DNA of 64,000 nt from Flavobacteriales bacterium UBA2306 (GTDB lineage: Bacteria; Bacteroidota; Bacteroidia; Flavobacteriales; Weeksellaceae). The notes beneath the pieces were generated by a model. It was not told the DNA's origin. It was given only the letters and a program-made list of their open reading frames with translations, and did no database searches. Where the stretch lies: the NCBI GenBank assembly GCA_002345565.1, contig DDVS01000001.1, forward strand, positions 552,712 through 616,711, in the 5' to 3' direction. Below, one piece after another: positions 16,417 through 25,652 of the stretch (positions are counted from its first letter, which is position 1; each line of letters opens with the position of its first letter). Both the position numbers and the translations under genes were made by a program.

Positions 16417-19110
16417 TTACCAACTCACTTTTTCTTTCTCCTCAAAAGGAACCTCAGGATTCAGGATTTCAAAAATTAAATTTCTGATGGATTCTTCTAC
16501 TTCCGAGTCTTCAATATCAATAAAATTCAGTTTTTGTGGACCATTGTTGACTTCTGCAAAAGACCAGATTGATGTTTCAATATTATCAGGATTGATGTTC
16601 AAAACGTTTTTGATACAATATTTGTAAATCGAAAGTTGCAAAGCCTGTTTGTAATCGTCATTAAAGAAAAGTTCAGGTAGTTTTTCCTCTTTATTCTTTC
16701 CAAGATTAACCGTTAATTTTTTAGGTTTTGCCGTTTTATAATCAATGACTCTTGTGATTCCGTCGAGTCTGTCGATTCTATCAATAAAACCATAAAAACT
16801 GATTTTATCGTTTTGATTTTCATCAAGGAAAAAATCACAATTGATTTCTTTTTCCAAATCCAAAATCTCCAAAGCAGAACCATTTTTGACTAACTCCAAA
16901 TCATACTCCACAATATTACGAACGACCCTTTTGGCGATTTCTTTGTGGATGTAATTCATTCCGCGTTCATAGAATTCCTGCTGATGTTTCAATTTTTCAA
17001 TTGCAAAATCAATCGCTGAATCTGTTTGTTGAAGTAAATGTTCTAAATCATTAACCGATAATACTTTACCTTTAATCGGTTCGTGTAAATATTGCAATGC
17101 ATAATGAACCAAATTTCCATAATTTCTTTGCGAAAGTTCTTCTTCAATTTCGTTGGTTTCTCTGGTTTTGAGAAGATTATTAAGATAAAAATCAATCGGA
17201 TTATAAAGATAGGTCACGAGATGGGAAGGCGAAACACGGTTTTTCCATTCGTTCAAAAGTCGCATTACCTCTTCATTTTTATCGATTTTCATCAATTCCT
17301 GAGCAATTGGCTCTGAGGAATTTTCGATAATAATGTGTTCAATCTTGTGCGAACTTTCCATTTCCAATTGGGTGATGAAACGGCTTTTTTCGCCTGTATT
17401 AACACCGGAACTCAACGCATTGTAAAGCAAATGAACGTTTTCCGAATTCTGGATCAATCGGTAAAAGTGATAAGCATAAATACTGTCATTTTCCAAGAAA
17501 GTATTGAGTCCAAATCTTTCGCGTACATCAAATGGTATGTATGTATTTTGAGTATTACCTAAAGGTAATTTCCCTTCGTTGACAGATAACAAAATCACAT
17601 TTTTAAAGTTCAAAAGACGCGTTTCCAAAAGTCCCATAATCTGGAATCCAGCCAACGGTTCTCCCACAAAATCAATACTTTCTGAATTGACCAATTGATT
17701 AATGAGAACTTCGAGAGTTTCTATTTTGACATCAATCTGATAAGGTAATAATTGATTTTTGATGATTTTAAAAACATTCTCAAACAACGCAATATTCTCA
17801 TACTGAATATCATCCAATTCTTTGAATTTGAGCTCGTAACAAAATTTAATTAATAAATCTAAAAACTGTTGAGAGTTTTCCGGCTTCCGTAAAAGCTGGA
17901 AGTAACTCAAATTTCCGAGTAATTCTTGTAGTAAAGTTTTGGAAATATAAACAATGTTTCTCTCCTCTATTGTTGCGACAAAATTCCGGATAACTTCAGA
18001 ATCTTTTTCGTCATTTGGTAATTCTTCTAGGATTGGCAAAAGATCGGCGTAATAATAGCTAGAAGATTTTTTCTCCTGTTGTTTTTGTAGATAAAACAGT
18101 TTTTTAATCGCATTACTGAACGAGAGATTCTTCAATGGAAATCCCATTGTGATATTCACGCTTTCTACAACGTTTAAACTGTCTAAAACGGCTGGCAAAA
18201 GATTTTCATCCAACAGAACCAAAGCTGTTTCCGACAATTCCTTTTTCGGGATTTTTTTTAAAATTTCAGGAAGGAATTTCGCTTGAACAATATTTCCCGA
18301 AACTTCATAGGTTTTAATATGTTTTGGTTGATTAAATTGATTTTCAATCCATTTAAAATCCCGACTATCATTGAATTCTTTCCATTTCAAAGTTTCTCGC
18401 AGGAATTTTCCCGATTCCTGTCTTTCGTCGTCAATATAATATTGGTCGGCTTGGAAATAAGTTTCCGCTTTGTTCCATTGCAACAGTTGTCTTACCAATC
18501 GTTCTTCTACTCTAGACAATGCATTGAATCCACAAAATACAAATTGACGATTGGTTTGTTTTGCAAAGTTTTCAATCTTGGAAAATGCTTCCTGATACAA
18601 CATCCCGGAAGTGGCGAGATTTTCTTTTTGGAGTTCTGATTTCAAAAGTGGAAGAAACTCGTTCATTTTTCTCCAAAAATTCAGGTTTCGCTTTCTTGGG
18701 TTGTCATCGTCGCCGAGATTCTCGCCCCAATTTTTAATCCGTTCTTCGTCCAGCATCCAAAGCAGGATTTTTTGGTCATCATCGGAAAACTTCATCATAT
18801 CATCCCAATCTTTCTGCAAGGTCGGAAACCATTTCAAGAAACCAGAAAAATCTTCGGAGGAATCAATTTTATTATAAATACGGAATGCAAATAACCAAAG
18901 CGCAATGCCTTTGATTTCGAGATTTTCAGACAACTCTGCGATAAGTTCATCTATTGTAACGAAATTGGGTAAAAGCCCTTGATATTGTTTTTCCTGCAAG
19001 ATTCTTTTGATGAAAACCATTGGTCTTTTTCCGGGAAGAACAATATCCAGTTCGGAAATATCTTGATGATTTTCTAATAATTCTGTAATAATCTTCTGAA
19101 GAAACTGCAT
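16417..19110 (-). CDS. AddB-like PD-(D/E)XK nuclease
   Basis: An 897-residue protein with the layout of AddB-type subunits: an inactive helicase-like N-terminal half (LPGKRPMVFIKRIL replaces the Walker A loop) and a C-terminal PD-(D/E)XK nuclease with GFIDRIDR...RVIDYKTAK at about residues 795-815. It probably works with an AddA-type helicase in processing DNA double-strand breaks for recombination; no AddA gene is in the window. The start codon is immediately preceded on its own strand by a terminator-like hairpin with T6 (19111-19137), so expression must come from within that hairpin or by read-through. It converges with the amidase gene. Confidence 0.8.
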   Translation of the reverse strand: MQFLQKIITELLENHQDISELDIVLPGKRPMVFIKRILQEKQYQGLLPNFVTIDELIAELSENLEIKGIALWLFAFRIYNKIDSSEDFSGFLKWFPTLQKDWDDMMKFSDDDQKILLWMLDEERIKNWGENLGDDDNPRKRNLNFWRKMNEFLPLLKSELQKENLATSGMLYQEAFSKIENFAKQTNRQFVFCGFNALSRVEERLVRQLLQWNKAETYFQADQYYIDDERQESGKFLRETLKWKEFNDSRDFKWIENQFNQPKHIKTYEVSGNIVQAKFLPEILKKIPKKELSETALVLLDENLLPAVLDSLNVVESVNITMGFPLKNLSFSNAIKKLFYLQKQQEKKSSSYYYADLLPILEELPNDEKDSEVIRNFVATIEERNIVYISKTLLQELLGNLSYFQLLRKPENSQQFLDLLIKFCYELKFKELDDIQYENIALFENVFKIIKNQLLPYQIDVKIETLEVLINQLVNSESIDFVGEPLAGFQIMGLLETRLLNFKNVILLSVNEGKLPLGNTQNTYIPFDVRERFGLNTFLENDSIYAYHFYRLIQNSENVHLLYNALSSGVNTGEKSRFITQLEMESSHKIEHIIIENSSEPIAQELMKIDKNEEVMRLLNEWKNRVSPSHLVTYLYNPIDFYLNNLLKTRETNEIEEELSQRNYGNLVHYALQYLHEPIKGKVLSVNDLEHLLQQTDSAIDFAIEKLKHQQEFYERGMNYIHKEIAKRVVRNIVEYDLELVKNGSALEILDLEKEINCDFFLDENQNDKISFYGFIDRIDRLDGITRVIDYKTAKPKKLTVNLGKNKEEKLPELFFNDDYKQALQLSIYKYCIKNVLNINPDNIETSIWSFAEVNNGPQKLNFIDIEDSEVEESIRNLIFEILNPEVPFEEKEKVSW

Positions 19111-19137
19111 AAAAAAGCCTTTAAAATCTTAAAGGCT
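19111..19137 (-). terminator. terminator-like hairpin abutting the AddB-like start codon
   Basis: On the minus strand AGCCTTTA and TAAAGGCT pair around a six-base loop and are followed by T6, which runs directly into the ATG at 19110. It would end the rsmG-lipoprotein-DUF3592 transcript or attenuate the nuclease gene. Confidence 0.7.
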
Positions 19138-19175
19138 CAATTTAATTATTTTTTTGTTGACTTGAAGTATATTTT

Positions 19176-19258
19176 AAACGCAAAGTCTGCAAAGTTTTTT
19201 TTGGAATTATTGAAAACATTTTTAAGGTTCGCGAAGGCGTAAAACTCAGCAAAGATTT
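19176..19258. repeat. dispersed ACGCAAAG repeat
   Basis: AAACGCAAAGTCTGCAAAG at 19176-19194 plus a GCGAAGGCG...GCAAAG segment at about 19231-19255. It is related to the elements near 10326 and 61347. Confidence 0.5.
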
Positions 19259-19658
19259 TTTCTCTTTTCCAATTTTGTAATCCAAAAACTCCAAGGTAGA
19301 AAAGAAATTACAAATAAAATAAAAAGAAAAACCAATCTGTTTTTTCCGTGATATTCTTTTACTTTAAAAATGAATTCGTCATTATGCTTATTATAATAAA
19401 CTTTAATCTTCTTATTGACAGGATATTGTTGACAAGTATTGCTATCTAATTTTACAGAATATTCTTTATTATTTTCAATGATTGAAACACTTGAAATCGT
19501 TCTAGGGAATATCTACAATTTTGTCGAATTACAGTTGAATTAAAAACAACTTCTTTATTAATTGTATCATAATATTTATTTTCAAGATATATTGAATAAA
19601 AAATACCAATTATAATAATTACAATTATCCCAATTTGATTTTTAGAATAAAATTTCAT
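19246..19658 (-). pseudogene. small DUF3592-like membrane protein, frameshifted
   Basis: The frame from 19658 gives an N-terminal membrane segment (IGIIVIIIIGIFYSIYL) and stops after 68 residues at 19452. In another frame, sequence after about 19510 continues as TISSVSIIENNKEYSV, TCQQYPVNKKIKVYYN and a second membrane segment (LVFLFILFVISFL) and ends at 19246. Together they give a two-membrane-segment protein with the 'V-x-V-Y-Y-N' turn of DUF3592-like proteins. The total length is not a multiple of three, consistent with one missing or two extra bases. It begins one base after the lipoprotein gene and belongs to the same operon. The family call is tentative. Confidence 0.6.
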
Positions 19659-19659
19659 T

Positions 19660-20079
19660 CTATTCTACAACCACCTTTTTATCAAGGAAAGTATTAGCTC
19701 CGGCTGCTTCTTTTCCTGTCCAGAATTTGAATATGTAATTTCCTGTTTTTGTAGGTTTGAAGTTGATTCGGCTGCCGTCTACGTAAGTTCCGTCGCCGCA
19801 AACGTCATTGGTTTTGTAAGCAAAATTGGCGATTGTGCGGACAGAATCGTTGGTGTAATTATAATCGTAACTGTAGATGCCTTCGCAAGTTTTTTTGAAC
19901 GTAGAATAGACTAAGATCTCCTGCGTTACACCCAAAGACATTGTATCCATCGGGATTTTCACGCTGTCTATTTTGGTCGCGAAAACAGATTCGATTTGGC
20001 TGTAATCATCATTGTCCTTGCACGAAACGGCAAATGCTGAAAACACCGCTAAAACTGATAAAATAAATACTTTCTTCAT
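19660..20079 (-). CDS. small lipoprotein of unknown function
   Basis: A 139-residue predicted lipoprotein. The N-terminus MKKVFILSVLAVFSAFAVSC ends in a lipobox (AVSC, Cys20), so it should be anchored in a membrane on the periplasmic or surface side. The rest is a compact beta-rich domain with two more Cys pairs (KKTCEGIY, NDVCGDGTYVDG) that could form a disulfide. FKPTKTGNYIFKFW near residue 110 resembles an immunoglobulin-like edge strand. The function is not recognised. The ATG at 20079 is preferred over an ATG two codons earlier because it opens the signal peptide. It sits 13 bases after rsmG and one base before the broken DUF3592-like gene. Confidence 0.75.
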   Translation of the reverse strand: MKKVFILSVLAVFSAFAVSCKDNDDYSQIESVFATKIDSVKIPMDTMSLGVTQEILVYSTFKKTCEGIYSYDYNYTNDSVRTIANFAYKTNDVCGDGTYVDGSRINFKPTKTGNYIFKFWTGKEAAGANTFLDKKVVVE

Positions 20080-20092
20080 AATCATTTCTAAT

Positions 20093-20728
20093 TTAGTTAT
20101 TGAAGTTACCTTTTGAAAGGTAAACCACTTTTTTGGTATCGAAAAATTCGCCTTCGAAATAATTTTTCAAACTGAAAATTTCTGCTTTCAATCCTGCCAA
20201 TTCTTCCGCTAAATCGCCGCCTTTTAGATAAAGAACGCCGTTATGCTTTGGGTTGAATTGTTCTTTCTCAAATTTTCCTCTCAGCCAAGTTAGGAAAACC
20301 GGCATTTGTGTTACTGCTCTGCTGACAACGAAATGAAATTTTTCCTTTAACTGCTCTGCCCTCATATGATGAGCAGTCACATTTTTCAAACCGAGACTTT
20401 CTGCTACACCTTTTACTACATTGATTTTTTTTCCGATGCTGTCCACCAAAGTGAAATGAACATTTGGAAACAATATCGCCAACGGAATGCCCGGGAAACC
20501 GCCGCCAGTTCCTATATCCAGAACTTTGGTTCCATCTGCAAACTGCATTACTTTTGCAATTCCCAAAGAATGGAGAATGTGTTTTTCATAAAGACTGTCT
20601 GTGTCTTTTCTTGAAATGACATTGATTTTCTCATTCCAATCTTTGTACAGCACTTCTAGTTCTGCAAATTGTTTTTTTTGTTCGCTGGTAATATTTGGGA
20701 AATATTGTAAAATTAATTCTAAAGACAT
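20093..20728 (-). CDS. rsmG: 16S rRNA (guanine-527-N7)-methyltransferase
   Basis: A 211-residue SAM-dependent methyltransferase that modifies G527 of 16S rRNA in the 530 loop. The SAM-binding loop LDIGTGGGFPGIPLA is at about residues 69-83, followed by LVDSIGKK (acidic residue contacting the SAM ribose) and FHFVVSRAV. WNEKINVISRKD at the N-terminus is characteristic of RsmG. The length is normal. It heads a minus-strand operon with the lipoprotein and the DUF3592-like gene. Confidence 0.96.
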   Translation of the reverse strand: MSLELILQYFPNITSEQKKQFAELEVLYKDWNEKINVISRKDTDSLYEKHILHSLGIAKVMQFADGTKVLDIGTGGGFPGIPLAILFPNVHFTLVDSIGKKINVVKGVAESLGLKNVTAHHMRAEQLKEKFHFVVSRAVTQMPVFLTWLRGKFEKEQFNPKHNGVLYLKGGDLAEELAGLKAEIFSLKNYFEGEFFDTKKVVYLSKGNFNN

Positions 20729-20768
20729 AAGGCGAAATTATGAAAAGATTTGTTAATATTAATTATAA

Positions 20769-20810
20769 AAATAAGAGCCATCAAAAATATTTTGACGGCT
20801 CTTATTTTTT
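20769..20810 (-). terminator. terminator between the T9SS gene and rsmG
   Basis: AAATAAGAGCC with TCAAAA pairs with TTTTGA and GGCTCTTATTT (single A/C mismatch). It follows the stop of the minus-strand T9SS gene; the stem is symmetrical and has an A/T-rich tail on both sides. Confidence 0.75.
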
Positions 20811-20825
20811 CTCAAGCTTCGGTTT

Positions 20826-23800
20826 TTATTTTAAAACTTTTTTGGTCACAATAGTGTTTCCGGCTTTTGCTTTCACAACGTAAACGCCTTCTGCAAGATT
20901 GGTTTTATCTATCAGGACTTGTTTTTTTGAATTTTTTGTACTGTAAATTAATCTACCTACAAAATCATAAAGACTAACTTCGTCCAGATTTTCGTCAGCA
21001 TTAATAATGAAATTCTGAGTGTCTTTGTAAATTAAGATTCCTTTTTTGGAGGTATCATCTGCGGACAGCGTTTCTTGATTTTTATAAATAATCTCGAATC
21101 TATCTTCATATTGTCCAGAGCTTGTGTAGAAAGTGTAGGCCTGGTTTGTAATATCTATGGTTTTGTTAAGATAATAATCTTTGATTAATACCTGTTGCCC
21201 AGAATTAAATAAGCCTTCTTTATCTGTCATCCCAATAATATAATTACCCTCTGCAGATGCTTTGAAACCAAGTTTAACTTTATCTTCCTGACTTAAAGGA
21301 TATTGTTTGGCTTGGATTCCTAGTTTTTTATTGTCCAGGATGCTCCAGAAAGAGTCATTACCGATGGATAACAATTCTGTATCATAATTTGTATCAAAAT
21401 TATCGGTTGCATCGGCGAAATAACCAATTAGTATCTCGTTATTAATATCATAAGGTGACTTGAACTCTAACCAAAATCTATCTTTTTGAGAAGCCGTTTT
21501 GTTGTAGTAATTGGCTTCATCCGAAGTCCTGATAGAATTGTTGAAAATCAGAGGTTGATTTTTACCCTTAGGTCTAGACTGTATAATGAAACCTTGCCCT
21601 ACAGAAATACTACCCGTAGGTTTTTTCTTTGCATTGCCATAATATGTTGCAGATATACCTCCTGCTCCATTAAGAGTTGCATAATTGTTGCCCGAATAAT
21701 TTGAACTTTGTTGTTGTAAGATTTTGCCATCATTATTGGTCCAGAAATAGACTGTTTCAAAAATGTTGGAGCTGTTAAGCGCATAAAAGTCTTCAAAATT
21801 GATATTAGAAGGATAAGGATTTCCCACCATATTATATCCGTGTGTTCCATTGGTCCATTTAAGAATATAAGAACTGATATTACCATTTTGCGGAACACCT
21901 GTAAAAGTAAATTCTGATTTTTCGGTTGTAGATGTTACCGTAGTTGGAAAACTATTTTTTCCTCTAATCGCATATCCTCTTGATGGCTGGAATAGTGATG
22001 TTGAGCTAAGTGTAATATCATTAGCAATACTGGTTACAAAATAATCATTAGCTTCATTATAAACATAGAATCTGTTCCATGGTGTACCTGTTCCAGTTGT
22101 AGTTGCCTGATTATAACCCTCAGAAAATTGATACAGGTTTTGTCCAGCAACGGGAGAAGACCAATAGTTATAACCCATTTTTGGAATTAATGCCTCCTTT
22201 TTCACCGTAATATTACCTATGTTTTCAGAAGTCCCTTCTTGAAGAAGATTGGCAGCATGTTCCACTACAAAATCTGTTGCATTAGCATTATTAATAATCT
22301 GACCGTGAACTGTTACAAAACCTCCTCCACTAATGGTAAGACTACCTCCGTTGTTAACTGTAAGATTACTACTTTCAAAATTACTGTAAGTTGCAGTATC
22401 ATAATCTGTTTCTATAATAGCATTTTTTGTAGCATTAGGCGTTCCATTGCTCCAGTGTGGATTGGATGCGTCTAGCCAGATGGTATCATTGGAAACAAAT
22501 ACCGTATTATAAAAGAGTCCTTCTATTGCAGGTCCAGCAGAATTAGGATTGTACTGAATAACATACTGAGCATAGCTATTATACAAATATAATCTTACAT
22601 ATAACTTTTCGCCTGCCTGAACTTTGAGACTAGAATCAAAATTATAGGAGTTAGTCTGATCCGATGTACCAAATGTACCAGATGATAAAACACTGACATC
22701 GTTTATAAAGTTAGCATCTTTGGAATATCTTATCTGATAACTAGCATTATTGGTACCTCTTCCTGTAAAAGAGAATTTTTTTGGCTCAATTATTCTCTGA
22801 GAACTTGTGTTATCCAGAACAAACTGAACATATTTTGAAGTATTAACAGTGCTGGAACTTTCGAGATTTGAGATATTAAAAATCGGAGTTGACCAACTAT
22901 CATTTGTAACACTTACTCCACTCCAGGTCATTGGCGTAGAATTCACAAAAGATTGTTCTGCAGTACCATAAAAATTAGAGTTATCCCAACGAATCAATCT
23001 GGAGGAATAATTTTCGCCCACAGTTACAGAAACTGTTGCCGTATTGGATACACCATATTCATTGGTAATATAATAGGAGAAAGAATCTGTTCCTAAATAA
23101 TTTTTTGCAGGTAGATAATTGATTGTGTTATTATTATTAAGTGATGTAGTACCGTGTGACGGCTGAGTATATGTTATCGAATTGACTTTGTTGCTGTAAT
23201 CATCATTAGACAAAACATTGATGTCTATATCATTATTAACCGTTGTACTAGCAGTATCATCATAAGCTTGAGGCACTGTTGAGCTGGATTCTATTGTCCC
23301 TTTGAAGACAGGACCTTCTTCGGTTCCTTCGCGGAAAAGAATCTGCATCGCATTCCAGGTATTATAAACATATATTCTCAAGTACAAAACTTGGCCATCT
23401 GTAGCAATAGGCTTTGGAAAATTTGTAATTGAAAATGTTGTCATTGTAGAGCTAATACTTGTTTGCAAAACAGTCTGCGGATTAGAAAAGTTACTATTAA
23501 GAGAGTAATCTACTCTCATATCTGCAGTTCCCCCTTGCATTATGCAACGGAAATTAAACTCATTTAAATTTAATTTATACCCATTTTTAGGGCTTATTGT
23601 AAGCTGGATATATTTTGAAGTATCAATTGTCTGACGGTTTTTATCCGGCCAATTACTCGTTTGAAAAACATTGTACTTTACTCCGCTCATCCAATAATCA
23701 GAGGCGGAAAGTGCAACAGTAGAAGTAAGATTACTCACACTAAAATTAGATCCGGAAACTGTTGGAGCATAGCTTGCTTTGTTCCATCTAGCCAGATTGG

Positions 23801-23861
23801 TTTGAGCAATTAACAGATTCGAAAAAATAATTAATAAAAATAATAAAAAATGCTTTTTCAT
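20826..23861 (-). CDS. secreted T9SS type A sorting-domain protein with cadherin-like repeat
   Basis: A 1011-residue exported protein. Signal peptide MKKHFLLFLLIIFSNLLIAQ; two CBM-like beta-sandwich regions (residues ~25-190 and ~290-450, each with SKYIQ/SKYVQ and 'LYLRIYVYN/LYVRLYLYN' strands); between them a bacterial cadherin/VCBS-like module (~200-285, DDTASTTVNNDIDINVLSNDD, LGTDSFSYYITN); then a large uncharacterised region; and a C-terminal T9SS type A signal (~935-1011, DEVSLYDFVGRLIYST, LAEGVYVVK, KKVLK). It should be carried across the outer membrane by the gliding/type IX machinery and end up on the surface or outside. The substrate is unknown. The ATG at 23861 opens the signal peptide. 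Confidence 0.85.
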   Translation of the reverse strand: MKKHFLLFLLIIFSNLLIAQTNLARWNKASYAPTVSGSNFSVSNLTSTVALSASDYWMSGVKYNVFQTSNWPDKNRQTIDTSKYIQLTISPKNGYKLNLNEFNFRCIMQGGTADMRVDYSLNSNFSNPQTVLQTSISSTMTTFSITNFPKPIATDGQVLYLRIYVYNTWNAMQILFREGTEEGPVFKGTIESSSTVPQAYDDTASTTVNNDIDINVLSNDDYSNKVNSITYTQPSHGTTSLNNNNTINYLPAKNYLGTDSFSYYITNEYGVSNTATVSVTVGENYSSRLIRWDNSNFYGTAEQSFVNSTPMTWSGVSVTNDSWSTPIFNISNLESSSTVNTSKYVQFVLDNTSSQRIIEPKKFSFTGRGTNNASYQIRYSKDANFINDVSVLSSGTFGTSDQTNSYNFDSSLKVQAGEKLYVRLYLYNSYAQYVIQYNPNSAGPAIEGLFYNTVFVSNDTIWLDASNPHWSNGTPNATKNAIIETDYDTATYSNFESSNLTVNNGGSLTISGGGFVTVHGQIINNANATDFVVEHAANLLQEGTSENIGNITVKKEALIPKMGYNYWSSPVAGQNLYQFSEGYNQATTTGTGTPWNRFYVYNEANDYFVTSIANDITLSSTSLFQPSRGYAIRGKNSFPTTVTSTTEKSEFTFTGVPQNGNISSYILKWTNGTHGYNMVGNPYPSNINFEDFYALNSSNIFETVYFWTNNDGKILQQQSSNYSGNNYATLNGAGGISATYYGNAKKKPTGSISVGQGFIIQSRPKGKNQPLIFNNSIRTSDEANYYNKTASQKDRFWLEFKSPYDINNEILIGYFADATDNFDTNYDTELLSIGNDSFWSILDNKKLGIQAKQYPLSQEDKVKLGFKASAEGNYIIGMTDKEGLFNSGQQVLIKDYYLNKTIDITNQAYTFYTSSGQYEDRFEIIYKNQETLSADDTSKKGILIYKDTQNFIINADENLDEVSLYDFVGRLIYSTKNSKKQVLIDKTNLAEGVYVVKAKAGNTIVTKKVLK

Positions 23862-23892
23862 AATATACATCATTCATAAAATTTCTTGTGTG

Positions 23893-23900
23893 CAAAATTA
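23893..23900 (-). promoter_or_regulatory. -7 element of the T9SS protein gene
   Basis: Minus-strand TAATTTTG, 31 bases upstream of the ATG at 23861. Confidence 0.5.
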
Positions 23901-24105
23901 TTAATACGATTAAAAAAAAAGCATTGATATAGGATAATAAAACCATAAACAAAACAGTTATAAAATCACCTGCGTTTTACCAATGCAATTTTTTTTTAAG
24001 CTTCTCATCATTTATCTAATTTGTGCTCTTAGAATTACGGATGCAAAAATATTAATTATTTGAAATAATTGTACTTAAAAAACGCTTAAAAACCTGTATA
24101 TAAAG

Positions 24106-24128
24106 CAAAAACTATCCTTTTGGATAGT
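24106..24128 (-). terminator. terminator of the TPR/LuxR gene
   Basis: On the minus strand ACTATCC-AAAA-GGATAGT is followed by T5, 28 bases after the regulator's stop. Confidence 0.7.
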
Positions 24129-24155
24129 CTTTGTAAGGGATATGTAAGGGAGAAA

Positions 24156-25409
24156 TTAAACTACTTTTCGTATTTTTTTGAAAAAATCTCTTCGGTCTTT
24201 TATTTCCAAAATGGTATATATATTCCGGATGTGATACTTTACAGTACTTTCTGTGATAAACATTTTATCGGCAATTTCTTTGTTAGAAAATCCTTCTGCG
24301 ATTAGATGAAAAAGATCAACTTGCCGCTCTGTTAATTTGTTAAAATCTTCAAAAAACTCGCAGTATTTATTATCTAATTTTTGCGAATTATTTTTATCAG
24401 ATTGATAAAATAATTCTTTCTCCATTTGCTGTTTATCTTCCTTCAGTTTATGTTTCGCTTTTTTAAGCAATCCATATTTCTTGAGATACCATATTCTTCC
24501 CATCAAAAAAAATACTACTAGACTAAGAATTATAATAAGTCTTCGTAAAAACAGATGATGTTCATGGTTTTGCTGCTCTTGTTCCAGAAGTTTTTTATCT
24601 GCAAGGTGCATTTGGGCAATAGTAGCTTCTAGGTTTTCAATTTTTCTTAGAGAATCTAGCTTTTTGCCAATAATGTATGCTTTGTTATAGAGGTTGTTGT
24701 CTTTGTAAATCCTCTCCATTTCTCCGTAGGATAAAATTTTATATTTCAGAATATTGCATTGGTTGGCCCATTTCAAACTTTCCTCGTAATAGCCTTCTGT
24801 TTTACTAATTTGGTTTTGCTTATTGCTAAGTTCCATCATTTTAACCAGCACCACAGGCAGATTACAAGCATTGGCTTTTTTCGTCATTTCATACGCCTGC
24901 TTATATTTTTTCTCTGATTTTTGAAATTGATTTTCCATCATCAGCAGAAAACCCTCTTGCATCAGAAGATAAGATTGGTTTTCCAAAGAAGCATTTTTAT
25001 AATTCTGCTTCTGTATGTATTCCATGATGGATTTTGATTTTTTATAATCGTTATTATCAAAATAAGCAAAAGCATATTCATAATTAATTTCCATGAGAAG
25101 TGTCTCATTATCAGATAATTTTTCGGCAATAGCTTTGGATTTATCAAGATAATCTATGCAGGATAAATAATCTGTAATACTTCTGTAGGTGTAGGCCATA
25201 AAGAGTAAAACAGAGGCTTCTTCTCTATTTGAAAGATCATTATCCAAAATCAGCCGGGATAATTCCTCTTGCGAAGTCTGTTGTTTTCCCTCCCTATTAT
25301 TTTTCACAATCCTATTTTCCAAGCTTATTAAATCTAGTTTTTTAGCACTGGAAAATACAGAGGTCCATAGAAGTATAAATATAAATAAAAGACGATAAAT
25401 CTTATTCAT
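24156..25409 (-). CDS. membrane-bound TPR protein with LuxR-type DNA-binding domain
   Basis: A 417-residue protein. Signal peptide (MNKIYRLLFIFILLWTSVFSSA), then tetratricopeptide-like helical repeats (about 60-260), one membrane segment (about 288-307, LRRLIIILSLVVFFLMGRIWY), a charged coiled-coil stretch (about 310-350) and a C-terminal LuxR/GerE helix-turn-helix (about 353-412, LTERQVDLFHLIAEGFSNKEIA and TESTVKYHIRNIY). The architecture is a one-component regulator that senses something outside or in the periplasm with its TPR part and binds DNA in the cytoplasm, a design common in Bacteroidota. The target is unknown; the T9SS surface protein next to it on the same strand is an obvious candidate. 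Confidence 0.85.
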   Translation of the reverse strand: MNKIYRLLFIFILLWTSVFSSAKKLDLISLENRIVKNNREGKQQTSQEELSRLILDNDLSNREEASVLLFMAYTYRSITDYLSCIDYLDKSKAIAEKLSDNETLLMEINYEYAFAYFDNNDYKKSKSIMEYIQKQNYKNASLENQSYLLMQEGFLLMMENQFQKSEKKYKQAYEMTKKANACNLPVVLVKMMELSNKQNQISKTEGYYEESLKWANQCNILKYKILSYGEMERIYKDNNLYNKAYIIGKKLDSLRKIENLEATIAQMHLADKKLLEQEQQNHEHHLFLRRLIIILSLVVFFLMGRIWYLKKYGLLKKAKHKLKEDKQQMEKELFYQSDKNNSQKLDNKYCEFFEDFNKLTERQVDLFHLIAEGFSNKEIADKMFITESTVKYHIRNIYTILEIKDRRDFFKKIRKVV

Positions 25410-25616
25410 TGATTACAGTTTTGATATATTCTAATCACTAGAGCAATAAAAATATTTACAAAAATAACTCATTATTAGTTAATTATCTTCAAATCCATAT
25501 GTTAAAGTCATTATTTATTAGTTTAATAACAATTTATTTTCTATAATATATAAATAAAGAAGCATAAATCATAATAACTTCTTATCATAAATCGGTTTGT
25601 TATAGATTTAATCATT

Positions 25617-25624
25617 TATATTTG
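25617..25624 (+). promoter_or_regulatory. -7 element of the aminotransferase gene
   Basis: TATATTTG, 28 bases before the ATG, with TTG 17 bases upstream (25597-25599). Confidence 0.55.
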
Positions 25625-25652
25625 TTCTTAAAATCTAATTTAATACATAATA

